DNA of 64,000 nt from Serratia marcescens (lineage in GTDB: Bacteria; Pseudomonadota; Gammaproteobacteria; Enterobacterales; Enterobacteriaceae). Each line of letters starts with the position of its first letter. Within the stretch, counting starts at the first letter, position 1. The stretch lies in contig NZ_VFMJ01000001.1 in the NCBI RefSeq assembly GCF_006715005.1, forward strand, positions 5,394,001 through 5,458,000. Direction: 5' to 3'. A program made the translations under genes and the position numbers. Positions 51,673-60,338 of the stretch are shown here, piece after piece. The notes under the pieces were generated by a model. It ran no database searches. It was not told where the DNA came from and saw only the letters and a list, made by a program, of their open reading frames with translations.

Positions 51673-53027
51673 CTCACGAAGAAGCCGAAAGCGCGGTAAT
51701 TGGCGGCCTGCTGCTGGATCAGGCGGGGCCGCTGACTTTTGACGTATTGGCAACGCTGGCGCCAGACTCATTCGCTACGCGTCAATATGGCGCGATGTAT
51801 CAGGTGATCCGTCAGTTGGTTATGTCTGGCGGAGAGGTTACGCCCTTTGTGGTGGCGGACAAACTCGGCCCAGAATATGAACCCATTGCCGTAAGCGTCA
51901 GCAGTCAGGCCTGGGCGCGCGCTGGTCTCAAGTCTTACGCCGATATGGTGAAACGCAATCATTTCATCCGCACCGCTGAGCGGTTAGTGGCTGACTCACT
52001 GGAAGGGATACAGCAGGCAAACACCGGCGACGCCGCCGTTGAAGCAATACTGACCCTCCAGCGAAATATCCAACAGCTACAGATCGGCGATGGCGGACGA
52101 GTGGCCGTGCACATCAATGAACTGCTTACCGGTGTCGCTGACCGCCTGGATGCTGGCATGTCAGGTTCGCAGGAAGGCCGCAAAATACTGACTGGCATCG
52201 AAGAGCTGGACAAAATCACCGGCGGCTTTGAGCCAACAGATCTCGCGTTGCTGGCCGCACGGCCATCGGTGGGTAAAACCGAGTTTGCCCTCAACCTGAT
52301 AGAAAAAATCACCGACCATGGCGCCGGTGTGTTGATGTTCAGCATGGAAATGTCGGCCATTCAGATCGCCGAGAGGCAGGTGGCTGGCGCTGGTGGATTT
52401 TCGACGACCAAGCTGAGGAAGCCGCTAGAGCTTGAGGATGAAGACTGGGCACGGATTTCTGATGGGTTGGGGCGCCTGACCGATCGCCCCATCTGGATCA
52501 TTGACGCCAACAACCTGACCGTCGAGCAAGTTTGTCAGGATGCAGAGCGCATGAAGGCCGAACACCCCGAGCTGGCGGTGGTATTCGTGGATTATCTCGG
52601 ACTCATCAAGGTCAACGAACGCCAGCGCCACGACATTGCTGTTGGCGAGGTATCACGCAGCCTGAAACGCTTGGCAATGCGCAACAAAACCCCGGTGGTG
52701 GCCCTGAGCCAGCTGTCGCGCGCCGTTGAGCAGCGCCCAAACAAGCGCCCGGTTAACGCAGACTTGAAGGACTCCGGCAGCATTGAGGCTGATGCTGATG
52801 TGATCATGATGCTCTACCGCGACGAGCTCTATAACGAAAACAGCCCAGCGAAGGGGATAGCGGAGGTCAACGTAACCAAAAACCGCAACGGGCCGTTGGG
52901 TACGGTTTATCGCCAGTTCCGCTACGGCCATTTCTTGCCGATTGACCAGATTGAAGCCGAGCGACTGAGCAAGCAACAGCCAGAGCAAAAAGTACGTCGA
53001 TACAGCAGCAGGGGGAAGGCACAGTGA
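51669..53027 (+). CDS. DnaB-like replicative helicase
   Basis: 452 residues. The N-terminal DnaB domain (EEAESAVIGGLLLD) and C-terminal RecA fold contain Walker A ARPSVGKTEFAL (about 194-205), FSMEMS, Walker B VVFVDYLGLI and ALSQLSRAVE. A phage-encoded hexameric 5'-3' helicase that would work with the adjacent loader, giving the phage its own full loading pair. Confidence 0.93.
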   Translation: MTHEEAESAVIGGLLLDQAGPLTFDVLATLAPDSFATRQYGAMYQVIRQLVMSGGEVTPFVVADKLGPEYEPIAVSVSSQAWARAGLKSYADMVKRNHFIRTAERLVADSLEGIQQANTGDAAVEAILTLQRNIQQLQIGDGGRVAVHINELLTGVADRLDAGMSGSQEGRKILTGIEELDKITGGFEPTDLALLAARPSVGKTEFALNLIEKITDHGAGVLMFSMEMSAIQIAERQVAGAGGFSTTKLRKPLELEDEDWARISDGLGRLTDRPIWIIDANNLTVEQVCQDAERMKAEHPELAVVFVDYLGLIKVNERQRHDIAVGEVSRSLKRLAMRNKTPVVALSQLSRAVEQRPNKRPVNADLKDSGSIEADADVIMMLYRDELYNENSPAKGIAEVNVTKNRNGPLGTVYRQFRYGHFLPIDQIEAERLSKQQPEQKVRRYSSRGKAQ

Positions 53028-53215
53028 ATTTAACCCGCGAAGACGAACACACCATCGCCCAATACATCCGCGCAGCACATGGCGGTTATACGGGGCCGGT
53101 GGCGTTGTGGATGAAGCGCCTGGAGGAATTACACATGCCTTTCAGCAGGCTGGTGGTTATGACGGCGATGATGAAGGCGAAACACGAATCGAAGAGGGCA
53201 AACAATGAAACTTGA
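53024..53215 (+). CDS. Hypothetical prophage protein
   Basis: 63 residues (REDEHTIAQYIRAAHGGYTG, PVALWMKRLEELHMPFSRLV). Overlaps the DnaB-like gene by 4 nt and the antiterminator by 11 nt. Small ORFs of this kind regularly precede Q genes. Function unknown. Confidence 0.6.
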   Translation: MNLTREDEHTIAQYIRAAHGGYTGPVALWMKRLEELHMPFSRLVVMTAMMKAKHESKRANNET

Positions 53216-53987
53216 GTCGGCATTAAAGCATTTCAGCGCGCAAGGGCTGACCATTACCGACGCGCCAAATGGCACCTCTGCGGATCGTATCACTGGCACT
53301 GACGTCATGGCCGCTTTGGGGCTTGCGGAATCAAAAGCCCGTTTTGGGATGGCGGCGTTCCTGGGTAAAACAGGGATTAGCAGCGAAGACCGCGAAAGGG
53401 CCGTTGCAGAGCTGACCCAGTACGCTATGCGCAAGGCCCCGAAGCACGTCGGGAAAGTCGCCGGTCGTCGCATGGCTCGCTGCATGCAAATTCTGGCCGC
53501 GCTTGCCTACGAGGAATACGCGCACTCCGCCGGCGCCAGCGTGACCTGTCACGATTGTCACGGCGAGGGGCTGGTGGAGGTTGAGCGTGACGTCGTTACC
53601 TACCCGGGTTACGTCGGTATGGATGGCGAAGAGAAAATCCCGCCGACAACGAAGCGCCAGGTGGTGCGCGAGATGTGTCAGACTTGCAACGGCAAGGGGA
53701 AAATCCATAAACGCTGCAGGAACTGCAAGGGGACGGGCAAGGCGCTCGACCGGGTGGCAACCAAAGCCAGCGGCGCACCGGTCATTAAGGACTGCGAACG
53801 CTGCGGCGGAAAAGGCTTTAGCCGCATGCCTTCATCTGTGGCCTACAAGGCGATTACAGCGTTGCTTCCCGAACTGACGCAATCATCATGGTCACGTAAC
53901 TGGAAGCCGTTCTATGAGGCGCTGGTGGCGAAATGCGACATGGAGGAAGGCGTGGCCGCGTCCGTATTCAACAAAATAACAAAGTGA
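53205..53987 (+). CDS. Q-like late antitermination protein
   Basis: 260 residues. An N-terminal helical domain precedes a zinc-finger-type middle with repeated CxxCxGxG motifs (CHDCHGEG, CQTCNGKGK, CRNCKGTGK, CERCGGKGF, about 111-205). The C-terminal helix SSVAYKAITALLPEL is typical of antiterminators of the phage-82-like Q group. It should modify RNA polymerase at the late promoter so it reads through the terminator at 54107 into lysis and head genes. Confidence 0.88.
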   Translation: MKLESALKHFSAQGLTITDAPNGTSADRITGTDVMAALGLAESKARFGMAAFLGKTGISSEDRERAVAELTQYAMRKAPKHVGKVAGRRMARCMQILAALAYEEYAHSAGASVTCHDCHGEGLVEVERDVVTYPGYVGMDGEEKIPPTTKRQVVREMCQTCNGKGKIHKRCRNCKGTGKALDRVATKASGAPVIKDCERCGGKGFSRMPSSVAYKAITALLPELTQSSWSRNWKPFYEALVAKCDMEEGVAASVFNKITK

Positions 53988-53993
53988 AGCAAG

Positions 53994-54017
53994 TTCGGCA
54001 CGGATGCCGACATTTTT
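53994..54017 (+). terminator. Terminator after the Q-like gene
   Basis: CGGCA-cgga-TGCCG stem with flanking pairs, followed by TTTTTT. Ends the early rightward transcript. Confidence 0.7.
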
Positions 54018-54028
54018 TATACAGGGTA

Positions 54029-54057
54029 TTGCATTTTGCATAAAGTTGGCGTAAATT
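54029..54057 (+). promoter_or_regulatory. Candidate late promoter (PR'-like)
   Basis: TTGCAT (54029-54034), 17-nt spacer, TAAATT (54052-54057), between the Q gene and a terminator about 50 nt downstream, the layout of a Q-dependent late promoter. Confidence 0.5.
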
Positions 54058-54106
54058 CTCCAAATAGTGGGAAGTCGCGCGTGTGACACACTAGATAAAT
54101 TTCAGA

Positions 54107-54131
54107 CCCTGCCAGCAATGGCGGGGTTTTT
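54107..54131 (+). terminator. Candidate tR' terminator
   Basis: Eight-bp stem CCCTGCCA / TGGCGGGG (one G-U), loop GCAA, then five T. It would block late transcription unless Q-modified polymerase passes. Confidence 0.8.
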
Positions 54132-54151
54132 GCGTTTAAGGGGACAGAGAA

Positions 54152-54337
54152 ATGATGCATTGCCCTGAGTGCCAATCCGCAGCACACACCCGATCGAGTC
54201 GCATGGTTACCGAGCAAACCAAAGAACGGTATCACCAGTGCCGCAACCTGGAATGCAGTTGCACCTTCGTGACTCACGAATCCTATGCACGTATCGTGGC
54301 GAAGCCGCAAAAAGTGGCTGACGCCAGTAAGCGCTAA
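54152..54337 (+). CDS. Ogr/Delta-like zinc-finger transcription activator
   Basis: 61 residues with the Ogr pattern MHCPECQSAAHTRSSRMVTE, TKERYHQCRNLECSCTFVTHES. Four cysteines (C-x2-C ... C-x4-C) bind zinc. In P2/P4 phages Ogr/Delta activates late promoters with RNA polymerase alpha. Here it lies just after the Q-type late switch, so the phage may have two layers of late control or the gene may act on a co-resident phage. Start 54152 or 54155. Confidence 0.85.
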   Translation: MMHCPECQSAAHTRSSRMVTEQTKERYHQCRNLECSCTFVTHESYARIVAKPQKVADASKR

Positions 54338-54398
54338 TGTTGCGCCAGCCGGCGTTGAGGTAAAATCCTTTCACTGCAACGCCAACAGGAACATAACC

Positions 54399-54968
54399 AT
54401 GAAAAACCTGCCTAATGATTATTTTCTGGATGCCGACGATGAGCTGGTCGATTTTCTGGAGGCGCAGGGCGAGGCGTGCATCAAGGATATTTACCAGTCG
54501 AACGCTGTGAATAAAGAGAATGGGTACAAGTTGCTCAGCATTTTGATTGTGGGTATTGGCTCATCGTTTTTGCTGCTTACGCAGAGGCCGAATATAGATT
54601 TCCTCAGTGCTGGGCTTGCGGTATTTATCCTGTACTGGTCACTCTGCGCGATCTACCTGGTAACGCAGGTTCTAACCGTTCACATGCGTGGGCTGGTTTA
54701 TGCCTCGCCGGAGCAGCTTTACACTGAAAAATATAAGGCTATTAATCAACAGCATTTTGATTATTTCAAAAGCAATGGATTTAGCGGTGAGTGTAATCGC
54801 CTATCGGTGATGAGGCGGTATAGGCTGCATGCGCTGTGCCTAACCGCCAATGAATTAGCAAGCGACAACAAGAAAATAAGAGAAAGACTGACCTGGGCAA
54901 GGATGGCGACCATCATTACCCCGGCTTGCGCTCTCTTTATTTCCGCGCTTACTTACCTTTTTTCCTGA
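54399..54968 (+). CDS. Membrane protein, possible lysogenic-conversion gene
   Basis: 189 residues with transmembrane segments at about 46-62, 68-90 and 168-187 (LLSILIVGIGSSFLLL, LAVFILYWSLCAIYLV, MATIITPACALFISAL). ATG 54399 has AGGA upstream; the longer ORF has no ribosome binding site. It lies between the Ogr-like gene and the lysis genes, a usual place for accessory morons. Function unknown. Confidence 0.65.
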   Translation: MKNLPNDYFLDADDELVDFLEAQGEACIKDIYQSNAVNKENGYKLLSILIVGIGSSFLLLTQRPNIDFLSAGLAVFILYWSLCAIYLVTQVLTVHMRGLVYASPEQLYTEKYKAINQQHFDYFKSNGFSGECNRLSVMRRYRLHALCLTANELASDNKKIRERLTWARMATIITPACALFISALTYLFS

Positions 54969-55095
54969 GACCTTCGGCGGAATCGCCAACTAACATGCGG
55001 CCAACCGAAAAGTCATCGGGTTTTACCGGCGCTGGTTTCGGCTGTTCTGCTGGCTGAGGTTTGCTCTCGCCGGCAGGCTTATTTGACTGACTCAT
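54949..55095 (-). CDS. Small Pro-rich minus-strand protein (48 aa)
   Basis: MSQSNKPAGESKPQPAEQPK then PDDFSVGRMLVGDSAEGLRKKGK. The ATG is preceded by GGAGAATTTT on the minus strand. The only minus-strand gene in the late block, tail-to-tail and overlapping the membrane-protein gene by 20 nt. A disordered half and a compact C-terminal motif. Function unknown. Confidence 0.6.
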   Translation of the reverse strand: MSQSNKPAGESKPQPAEQPKPAPVKPDDFSVGRMLVGDSAEGLRKKGK

Positions 55096-55226
55096 AAAAT
55101 TCTCCATTTCTGTAGGGTTGTTTGTCGCGATTCAACGATATCAGAGACGGGAATACACAGCCAGATCGTATCTGGCGCCTATTTGAGGCTGCGCTAACGC
55201 GTGGCCTTTTCTATGTGGAGAGCACG

Positions 55227-55451
55227 ATGAAATTTCACGAATTGCACGAAGAGACAAAGGAACGGGCGCGTGATGCGCTGTGTGCGGTTGTAGCCAGAGG
55301 TTCTGTAAGTTCTGCCTCAGCAAAATTGGCAGGTGAAACCGTCGCTGCAGCGTTTATTGCTATGGAGCAATACGAGAGCGAGCCAGCCGCTCAGCCGACG
55401 CTTGTTGGTTGCGACGGCGAAGTAAACATCCGCATCACCACCAAACCATAA
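55227..55451 (+). CDS. Hypothetical prophage protein
   Basis: 74 residues (MKFHELHEETKERARDALCA, SSASAKLAGETVAAAFIAME). The start at 55227 has GGAG upstream; the longer open frame to 55122 lacks one. Unknown. Confidence 0.55.
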   Translation: MKFHELHEETKERARDALCAVVARGSVSSASAKLAGETVAAAFIAMEQYESEPAAQPTLVGCDGEVNIRITTKP

Positions 55452-55510
55452 GGCTGCCACTGGCGGCTTTTTCTGTTTCATGAGCGCCAACCGCCCGGCG
55501 GGAGGTAAGG

Positions 55511-55771
55511 ATGACACGAATGCTAATCAGAGCAGCCGATGGAGCCGTGCACACTGGTAGCGCAGTGTCATTCGTCCTCGGCATCATTAATTATTTTTCA
55601 CAGAGCGAATGGATCATCCTCGGCGTCATCTTCGGCATGTTCTGCTCTGCGTTTGGTATTGCCCTCGGTACTTACTTCCGCTGCCGGCGCGAGCGGCTTC
55701 TGCGTGATTGGATAAAAAAACGCACGGAGACGATCGACACGGAAGAGCTTGAAATGCTGGAGCGTGAGTGA
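55511..55771 (+). CDS. Holin, class II type
   Basis: 86 residues with two hydrophobic segments (about 17-30 and 35-56; GSAVSFVLGIINYF, WIILGVIFGMFCSAFGIALG) and a charged cytoplasmic tail (RCRRERLLRDWIKKRTE). This class II holin or pinholin layout fits a partner of the SAR endolysin that follows and overlaps it by 1 nt. GGAGG precedes the ATG. Confidence 0.85.
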   Translation: MTRMLIRAADGAVHTGSAVSFVLGIINYFSQSEWIILGVIFGMFCSAFGIALGTYFRCRRERLLRDWIKKRTETIDTEELEMLERE

Positions 55772-56298
55772 TGGGGAACAAATCAAAACTCAGTGCCGTA
55801 ATGTTGGCGCTGATCGCCGCCGGCGCATCGGCCCCGGTGATGATGTCGCAGTTTCAGGAAGAGAAAGAAGGCCAGCGCCTGACTGCATACCAGGACGGTG
55901 TTGGTATCTGGACGATTTGCGGCGGTGTGACGATGGTCAACGGTCAGAAGGTTGTGAAGGGCCAGCGTCTGACCGCTGAGCAGTGCAAGCAGATTGACGC
56001 TGTCGAGCAGAAAAAGGCGCTCGACTGGGTAGACCGCAACGTCAAGGTAACGCTGACCGAACCGCAAAAAGTCGGGATCGCTTCTTTCTGCCCGTGGAAC
56101 ATCGGCCCTGGAAAGTGCTTCACCTCGACATTTTACAAAAAGCTTAACGCCGGTGACCGCATCGGCGCCTGCCGAGAAATCCGCCGCTGGATTTACGATG
56201 GCGGCCGAGATTGCCGCATCCGCTCGAATAACTGCTACGGGCAGATCGTACGGCGCGATCAGGAAGCCGAACTGGCTTGCTGGGGGCTGGACAAATGA
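55771..56298 (+). CDS. SAR endolysin (glycoside hydrolase 24 lysozyme)
   Basis: 175 residues. The N-terminal weakly hydrophobic signal-arrest-release segment (about 7-25; LSAVMLALIAAGASAPVMMS) precedes a T4-lysozyme-type domain with the catalytic Glu-Asp-Thr arrangement EGQRLTAYQDGVGIWTICGG. It cleaves murein glycosidic bonds after release from the membrane. Cysteines near the active site (CGGV, CPWN, CF) may control activation by disulfide exchange. TGATG junction with the holin. Confidence 0.9.
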   Translation: MGNKSKLSAVMLALIAAGASAPVMMSQFQEEKEGQRLTAYQDGVGIWTICGGVTMVNGQKVVKGQRLTAEQCKQIDAVEQKKALDWVDRNVKVTLTEPQKVGIASFCPWNIGPGKCFTSTFYKKLNAGDRIGACREIRRWIYDGGRDCRIRSNNCYGQIVRRDQEAELACWGLDK

Positions 56299-56819
56299 AG
56301 CCCTTACTCATTCTTGGCGCTGCCTCAATCGTCTTGGTTTCTGTGCTTTGCGGTGTGGTCAACTACTACCACGATGAAGCGCAGAGGTTGGAAGGCGATG
56401 TTAAGCGGCTGCAAAGCGATAACAGCCTGCAGGCGAATACAATCGCCACACAGGCGTTTCAGTTCCAGCGCGCCAACGAAATCAGCAGCGCCGCGACTCA
56501 GTACGGCATCAACACCGACGCGGCCACCCAGGGGAAAGAAATTGAATACCGGACGATCCTCAAGAAACAGCCGACATGTGATCTGGCTGTGCCTGCCGCT
56601 GTTGCTGGTGGGTTGCTCGACTACACGCACCGTCTACGTTCCCGCGCAATGTCAGCCGATACCATCGTCGCTGACGCAACCGGTGCTGGCGCCACTGCCT
56701 CCGGCACCCTGACATACTGCCAGTCGGTGCTATGGATTGATCCGCTGCTGGCGGCGCTCGACAAAGCGAACAACCAACTGCTGGCGATACGCCGGCTCGA
56801 AGAAGAGAGAAAACGATGA
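56295..56819 (+). CDS. Rz-like inner-membrane spanin
   Basis: 174 residues. One N-terminal transmembrane segment (about 3-24; LLILGAASIVLVSVLCGVVN) is followed by a periplasmic coiled coil (about 27-70). Overlaps the endolysin by 4 nt. Together with the embedded Rz1 lipoprotein it should span the periplasm and disrupt the outer membrane at lysis. Confidence 0.82.
   Translation: MKPLLILGAASIVLVSVLCGVVNYYHDEAQRLEGDVKRLQSDNSLQANTIATQAFQFQRANEISSAATQYGINTDAATQGKEIEYRTILKKQPTCDLAVPAAVAGGLLDYTHRLRSRAMSADTIVADATGAGATASGTLTYCQSVLWIDPLLAALDKANNQLLAIRRLEEERKR
56578..56712 (+). CDS. Rz1-like outer-membrane spanin lipoprotein, embedded in Rz
   Basis: 44 residues in the frame overlapping Rz. GTG-initiated; signal IWLCLPLLLVGC with lipobox Cys at residue 13, then STTRTVYVPAQC and a Pro-rich tail VLAPLPPAP. 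Nested, lipobox and proline-rich features together define Rz1. Confidence 0.8.
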   Translation: MIWLCLPLLLVGCSTTRTVYVPAQCQPIPSSLTQPVLAPLPPAP

Positions 56820-57010
56820 GCAAGATTGTACTGACCCTGGAACAGATTAAAGAGCTGGCGCGGTTCGCAGGAGATGAAGGCCAGCCGTCCTACACCATCA
56901 CCACCGGCACTATTCCAGCGTTTGAGGCTGAGGATGGCGAGGTTCCTGAGTACAGCGGCCTGATCGCCTACTCGGATTCGGAAAAGCACAGCGTTCTGCA
57001 GTTGGAATAA
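56816..57010 (+). CDS. Hypothetical prophage protein
   Basis: 64 residues, acidic (LTLEQIKELARFAGDEGQPS, YTITTGTIPAFEAEDGEVPE, YSGLIAYSDSEKH). Overlaps Rz by 4 nt. Similar small proteins follow lysis genes in enterobacterial phages. Function unknown. Confidence 0.6.
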   Translation: MSKIVLTLEQIKELARFAGDEGQPSYTITTGTIPAFEAEDGEVPEYSGLIAYSDSEKHSVLQLE

Positions 57011-57032
57011 CGACAGCGTGAGGAAAGACAGG

Positions 57033-57233
57033 ATGGAAAACAAACCGCACAGTAGTGATGAATATTATGTCGAATCGTGGGCTACGGGGAGTTTCGAAGA
57101 TGCAGCTAGGCCGTTAATCAGATGGTTGGCTGAAAACGCACACCCGCACCACACAGCCATTGTCACCAGCAACCGCGCTGAGCTGTTAGAAGCGCAATCA
57201 GTGGTTGCCACTGAAGTCTATTTGAAAGGTTAG
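57033..57233 (+). CDS. Hypothetical prophage protein
   Basis: 66 residues (SSDEYYVESWATGSFEDAAR, PLIRWLAENAHPHHTAIVTS). The conserved-looking PLIRWLAEN...PH block recurs in phage proteins. ATG 57033 has AGG upstream. Unknown. Confidence 0.6.
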   Translation: MENKPHSSDEYYVESWATGSFEDAARPLIRWLAENAHPHHTAIVTSNRAELLEAQSVVATEVYLKG

Positions 57234-57362
57234 TGACTGTTTTACAAAATTCTGCAGAAGGCATTCGCTGAGTGCCTTTGACAGAATAAACACGATGAAT
57301 TCATGGGTGGTGGTCAACTGTGCTGCCGGGGTTATATCCAGCGATCTAGCAGGAAGTTCTGA

Positions 57363-57545
57363 ATGGCAAGATTAAATCTCGAAATCATTCATCCGAACAA
57401 CGCGGATGTGAACAACATTTTCGCCATGATGGAGCGCAAATATGCTGGCCGACCAGCAACAGCGGAAACCATCAAGGAGATGGAGAAGGAAGCTGCTCGA
57501 CTAATTCGACGGCTAATCACCACGAAGGTGACTTTCGCAAAATAG
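57363..57545 (+). CDS. Hypothetical prophage protein
   Basis: 60 residues, basic (NLEIIHPNNADVNNIFAMME, KEAARLIRRLITTKVTF). Lies just before the small terminase gene. AGGAAG upstream. Unknown. Confidence 0.55.
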   Translation: MARLNLEIIHPNNADVNNIFAMMERKYAGRPATAETIKEMEKEAARLIRRLITTKVTFAK

Positions 57546-57560
57546 TCACAAGGAGTCGAA

Positions 57561-58169
57561 ATGACGCTGACAGAAGAACAGAAGGCGCTTTTCGATGCCC
57601 TGACGAAGCTACAAAAGAAATTCGTTACCTGCCTATTGAATGGCGACCGCCAGGCGGAGGCCTACCGTAACGCGGGAGGGAAAGCGAAGGGCGACGGAGT
57701 CCACTCGAAAGCCGCTGTGATGGTAAGAAATGGTAATGTCCAAGCTTTCCTGAAGTCCGTGCAGTACGAAGCCATCAACGAGGCAATCATGACGCGCACC
57801 GAAGCACTGGAGCGTTTGTCGAAGATGGGGCGCACAGCTCTGACCGATATCGCAGAGTTCAAAAACTGCCAGATAGGCGAGGACGAAGAGGGCAAGCCGG
57901 TTTATCAAGCGTCCTGGTCATTCCGCGATTCAGCCTTGCAAGACCCTGAAGCGATGGCGGCCGTTGCCGAACTGACGACGGGCAAAGACGGCATCAAGTT
58001 AAAGATGCACGACCCGAAGGCGGCGATTAAGCAGCTCGGTGAAATGATGGGCTGGGAAGCGCCGAAGAAAACCGAACTATCCGGCCCCGGAGGTGGTGCT
58101 ATCAAGACCGAGAGCACCAACATGTCAGCCGAAGAGGCTGCAGAGGCATATCGTAAGTTGATGGGGTAA
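57561..58169 (+). CDS. Terminase small subunit
   Basis: 202 residues of the Terminase_2 type: LQKKFVTCLLNGDRQAEAYR, KAAVMVRNGNVQAFL, MTRTEALERLSKMGRTAL and KAAIKQLGEMMGWE. It recognises the packaging site and regulates the large subunit. Separated from terL by a small DUF551-like gene. Confidence 0.88.
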   Translation: MTLTEEQKALFDALTKLQKKFVTCLLNGDRQAEAYRNAGGKAKGDGVHSKAAVMVRNGNVQAFLKSVQYEAINEAIMTRTEALERLSKMGRTALTDIAEFKNCQIGEDEEGKPVYQASWSFRDSALQDPEAMAAVAELTTGKDGIKLKMHDPKAAIKQLGEMMGWEAPKKTELSGPGGGAIKTESTNMSAEEAAEAYRKLMG

Positions 58170-58228
58170 ACTGAATTATCCGGCGTTACGCACCGGAAAC
58201 CATCCCCACCCAACCATATGAGGCTGTA

Positions 58229-58462
58229 ATGAACGATAACAACTATCATGGAATGCAGTGGGTTTCCGTTGATAAAAGGCTACCTAAGCCGATTTATCCT
58301 GAAAAGTACCTTACGCTTCTTCTCTGCTTAAACAGCAGAACCTTCGTTTGTGGGGGCTATGAGGAAGATAAGTTCTGGCTTGACGGCAACGAGCTGGACA
58401 ACGTAACCCACTGGCAATATGTTCCTCTGACTCCTGAACGGGGTGGAATTGTAGAAAAATAG
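58229..58462 (+). CDS. DUF551-like phage protein
   Basis: 77 residues with the DUF551 pattern WVSVDKRLPKP, VCGGYEEDKFWLDG and NVTHWQYVPLTPE. Common short phage protein of unknown role, inserted between the two terminase genes. Confidence 0.75.
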   Translation: MNDNNYHGMQWVSVDKRLPKPIYPEKYLTLLLCLNSRTFVCGGYEEDKFWLDGNELDNVTHWQYVPLTPERGGIVEK

Positions 58463-58715
58463 GTATCTACGGCGCCCGTTGCGTTATGTACAAAACCTCA
58501 ATAAACAGTTGTCTCCATAATAAAATCGGCTATGCAAAAACACCCCTGTTTTATGCATCGTTTATGCAGTCCGTTTTCGACCACTCCGAAGAGAAAACCC
58601 CGACAAATCACCCACTGAGCGCAATCGTCGGGTGAGTGCTGTTTCGTCGGTGCGGGTAACGGTCATTATGTTAAATAAGCCCCTTTTTCACACATTTTTC
58701 CCAGAGTAGCGAGCT

Positions 58716-60338
58716 ATGCCTATTCCGTTCCCGTTCGACTTCAAAAACCCGGATTACACCCAGGTGTTCGAATGGCGGATGGAGCGCCTGCAGCGCATCA
58801 GGGCCAACCCGGAAACACTGCCTGCTATTCGTGAGTTTTATCGCACCAACCCGGCACAGTTCATTATCGACTGGGGCATGACGACCGACCCCCGCAACAT
58901 CGACTACGGCCTGCCGGTGACAATCCCGTTTTTGCTGTTCCCCAAACAGGAAGAGTGGATCCACTGGATTATGACCCGACGGGAAAACATGGAGAACGGC
59001 ATCACGGAAAAGAGCCGCGAGATGGGGCTGAGCTGGACGGCGATCGGGTTGGCTTGCTCTCTATGCCTGTTCAACAAAGAAATGGTGATTGGCTTCGGCT
59101 CCCGTAAAGAGGAGTACGTGGACAGCACCGGTGACCCGAAGGCGCTGTTCTGGAAGGCGCGCAAATTCGTTGAAACGCTGCCGGTGGAGTTTCGCGGCAG
59201 CTGGAGCGAAAAAAAACACGCCCCCTATATGCGCGTTGAATTCCCTGATACGGGCGCCGTTATCAAAGGCGAGGCTGGCGATAACATTGGACGCGGTGAC
59301 CGCACCACGCTCTATCTGGTGGACGAGGCGGCATTCTTGCAGCGCCCTTTGCTGATCGACGCTGCGCTGTCGCAGACAACGCGCTGCCGTATCGATTTGA
59401 GTTCGGTCAACGGCATGGCTAACCCATTCGCCCAAAAACGTCATAGCGGAAAAATTCCGGTGTTCACGTTCCACTGGCGCAGCGATCCGCGCAAAGACGA
59501 TGCCTGGTATCGCAGGGAATGCGACAAAATCGATAACCCGGTGGTGGTGGCGCAAGAGCTCGACCTTAACTACAGCGCATCCGCCGAGGGCGTGCTTATC
59601 CCGTCCGATTGGGTTCAGGCCGCTGTTGATGCGCATATCAAGCTGGGTATTCAACCTACTGGTAAACGCCTTGGCGCAATGGACGTTGCAGACGAAGGGC
59701 GCGATAAAAACTCCTTTTCTACCCGCCACGGTTTCCTGCTGGAGAACGTTCGCGAGTGGTCAGGTGTCGGCAGCGATATCTACCAGTCGGTTGAGAAGGT
59801 TTTCGGGTTCTGCGACGCGGACAACATTGATGAGTACCGTTTCGACGAGGACGGATTGGGGGCTGGTGTTCGCGGCGACGCCCGCGCCATCAACGAGCTG
59901 CGTAAATCCGCCCGCCGGCCGATGATTCTGGCGACCCCATTCAGGGGGAGCGGCGCGGTATTCGATCCCGACGATGAAGCGGTACGCGGAGACAACGGGC
60001 AGCAAGCTCGACTGAACAAAGATTTTTTTGCCAACGCCAAAGCGCAGAGCTGGTGGCGTCTGCGCAAGTTGTTTCAAAACACCTACCGCGCGGTTGTCGA
60101 AAAAATGCCGTACAACCCCGACGAAATCATCTCCATCAGCAGCACGATGGAAAACAAAGACAAACTCATCATCGAACTTTCACAGCCGACCTACTCAATC
60201 AACGGGGTGGGGAAAATCGTTGTGGACAAACAGCCTGACGGCACCAAATCGCCCAACCTGGCCGACTCGGTGATGATCAGTTACGCGCCAATGAATTCAG
60301 CCCTGAATATCTGGGAGCTGTTAGGGAGACAGGCCTGA
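58716..60338 (+). CDS. Terminase large subunit
   Basis: 540 residues. The packaging ATPase domain (about 60-270) carries [15 protein letters not shown] (Walker-A-like), [26 protein letters not shown] (Walker B with Glu) and IDLSSVNG. The C-terminal nuclease domain has the Asp residues of [23 protein letters not shown] and [10 protein letters not shown]. It pumps DNA into proheads and cuts it. The stop overlaps the portal start by 1 nt. Confidence 0.95.
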   Translation: MPIPFPFDFKNPDYTQVFEWRMERLQRIRANPETLPAIREFYRTNPAQFIIDWGMTTDPRNIDYGLPVTIPFLLFPKQEEWIHWIMTRRENMENGITEKSREMGLSWTAIGLACSLCLFNKEMVIGFGSRKEEYVDSTGDPKALFWKARKFVETLPVEFRGSWSEKKHAPYMRVEFPDTGAVIKGEAGDNIGRGDRTTLYLVDEAAFLQRPLLIDAALSQTTRCRIDLSSVNGMANPFAQKRHSGKIPVFTFHWRSDPRKDDAWYRRECDKIDNPVVVAQELDLNYSASAEGVLIPSDWVQAAVDAHIKLGIQPTGKRLGAMDVADEGRDKNSFSTRHGFLLENVREWSGVGSDIYQSVEKVFGFCDADNIDEYRFDEDGLGAGVRGDARAINELRKSARRPMILATPFRGSGAVFDPDDEAVRGDNGQQARLNKDFFANAKAQSWWRLRKLFQNTYRAVVEKMPYNPDEIISISSTMENKDKLIIELSQPTYSINGVGKIVVDKQPDGTKSPNLADSVMISYAPMNSALNIWELLGRQA

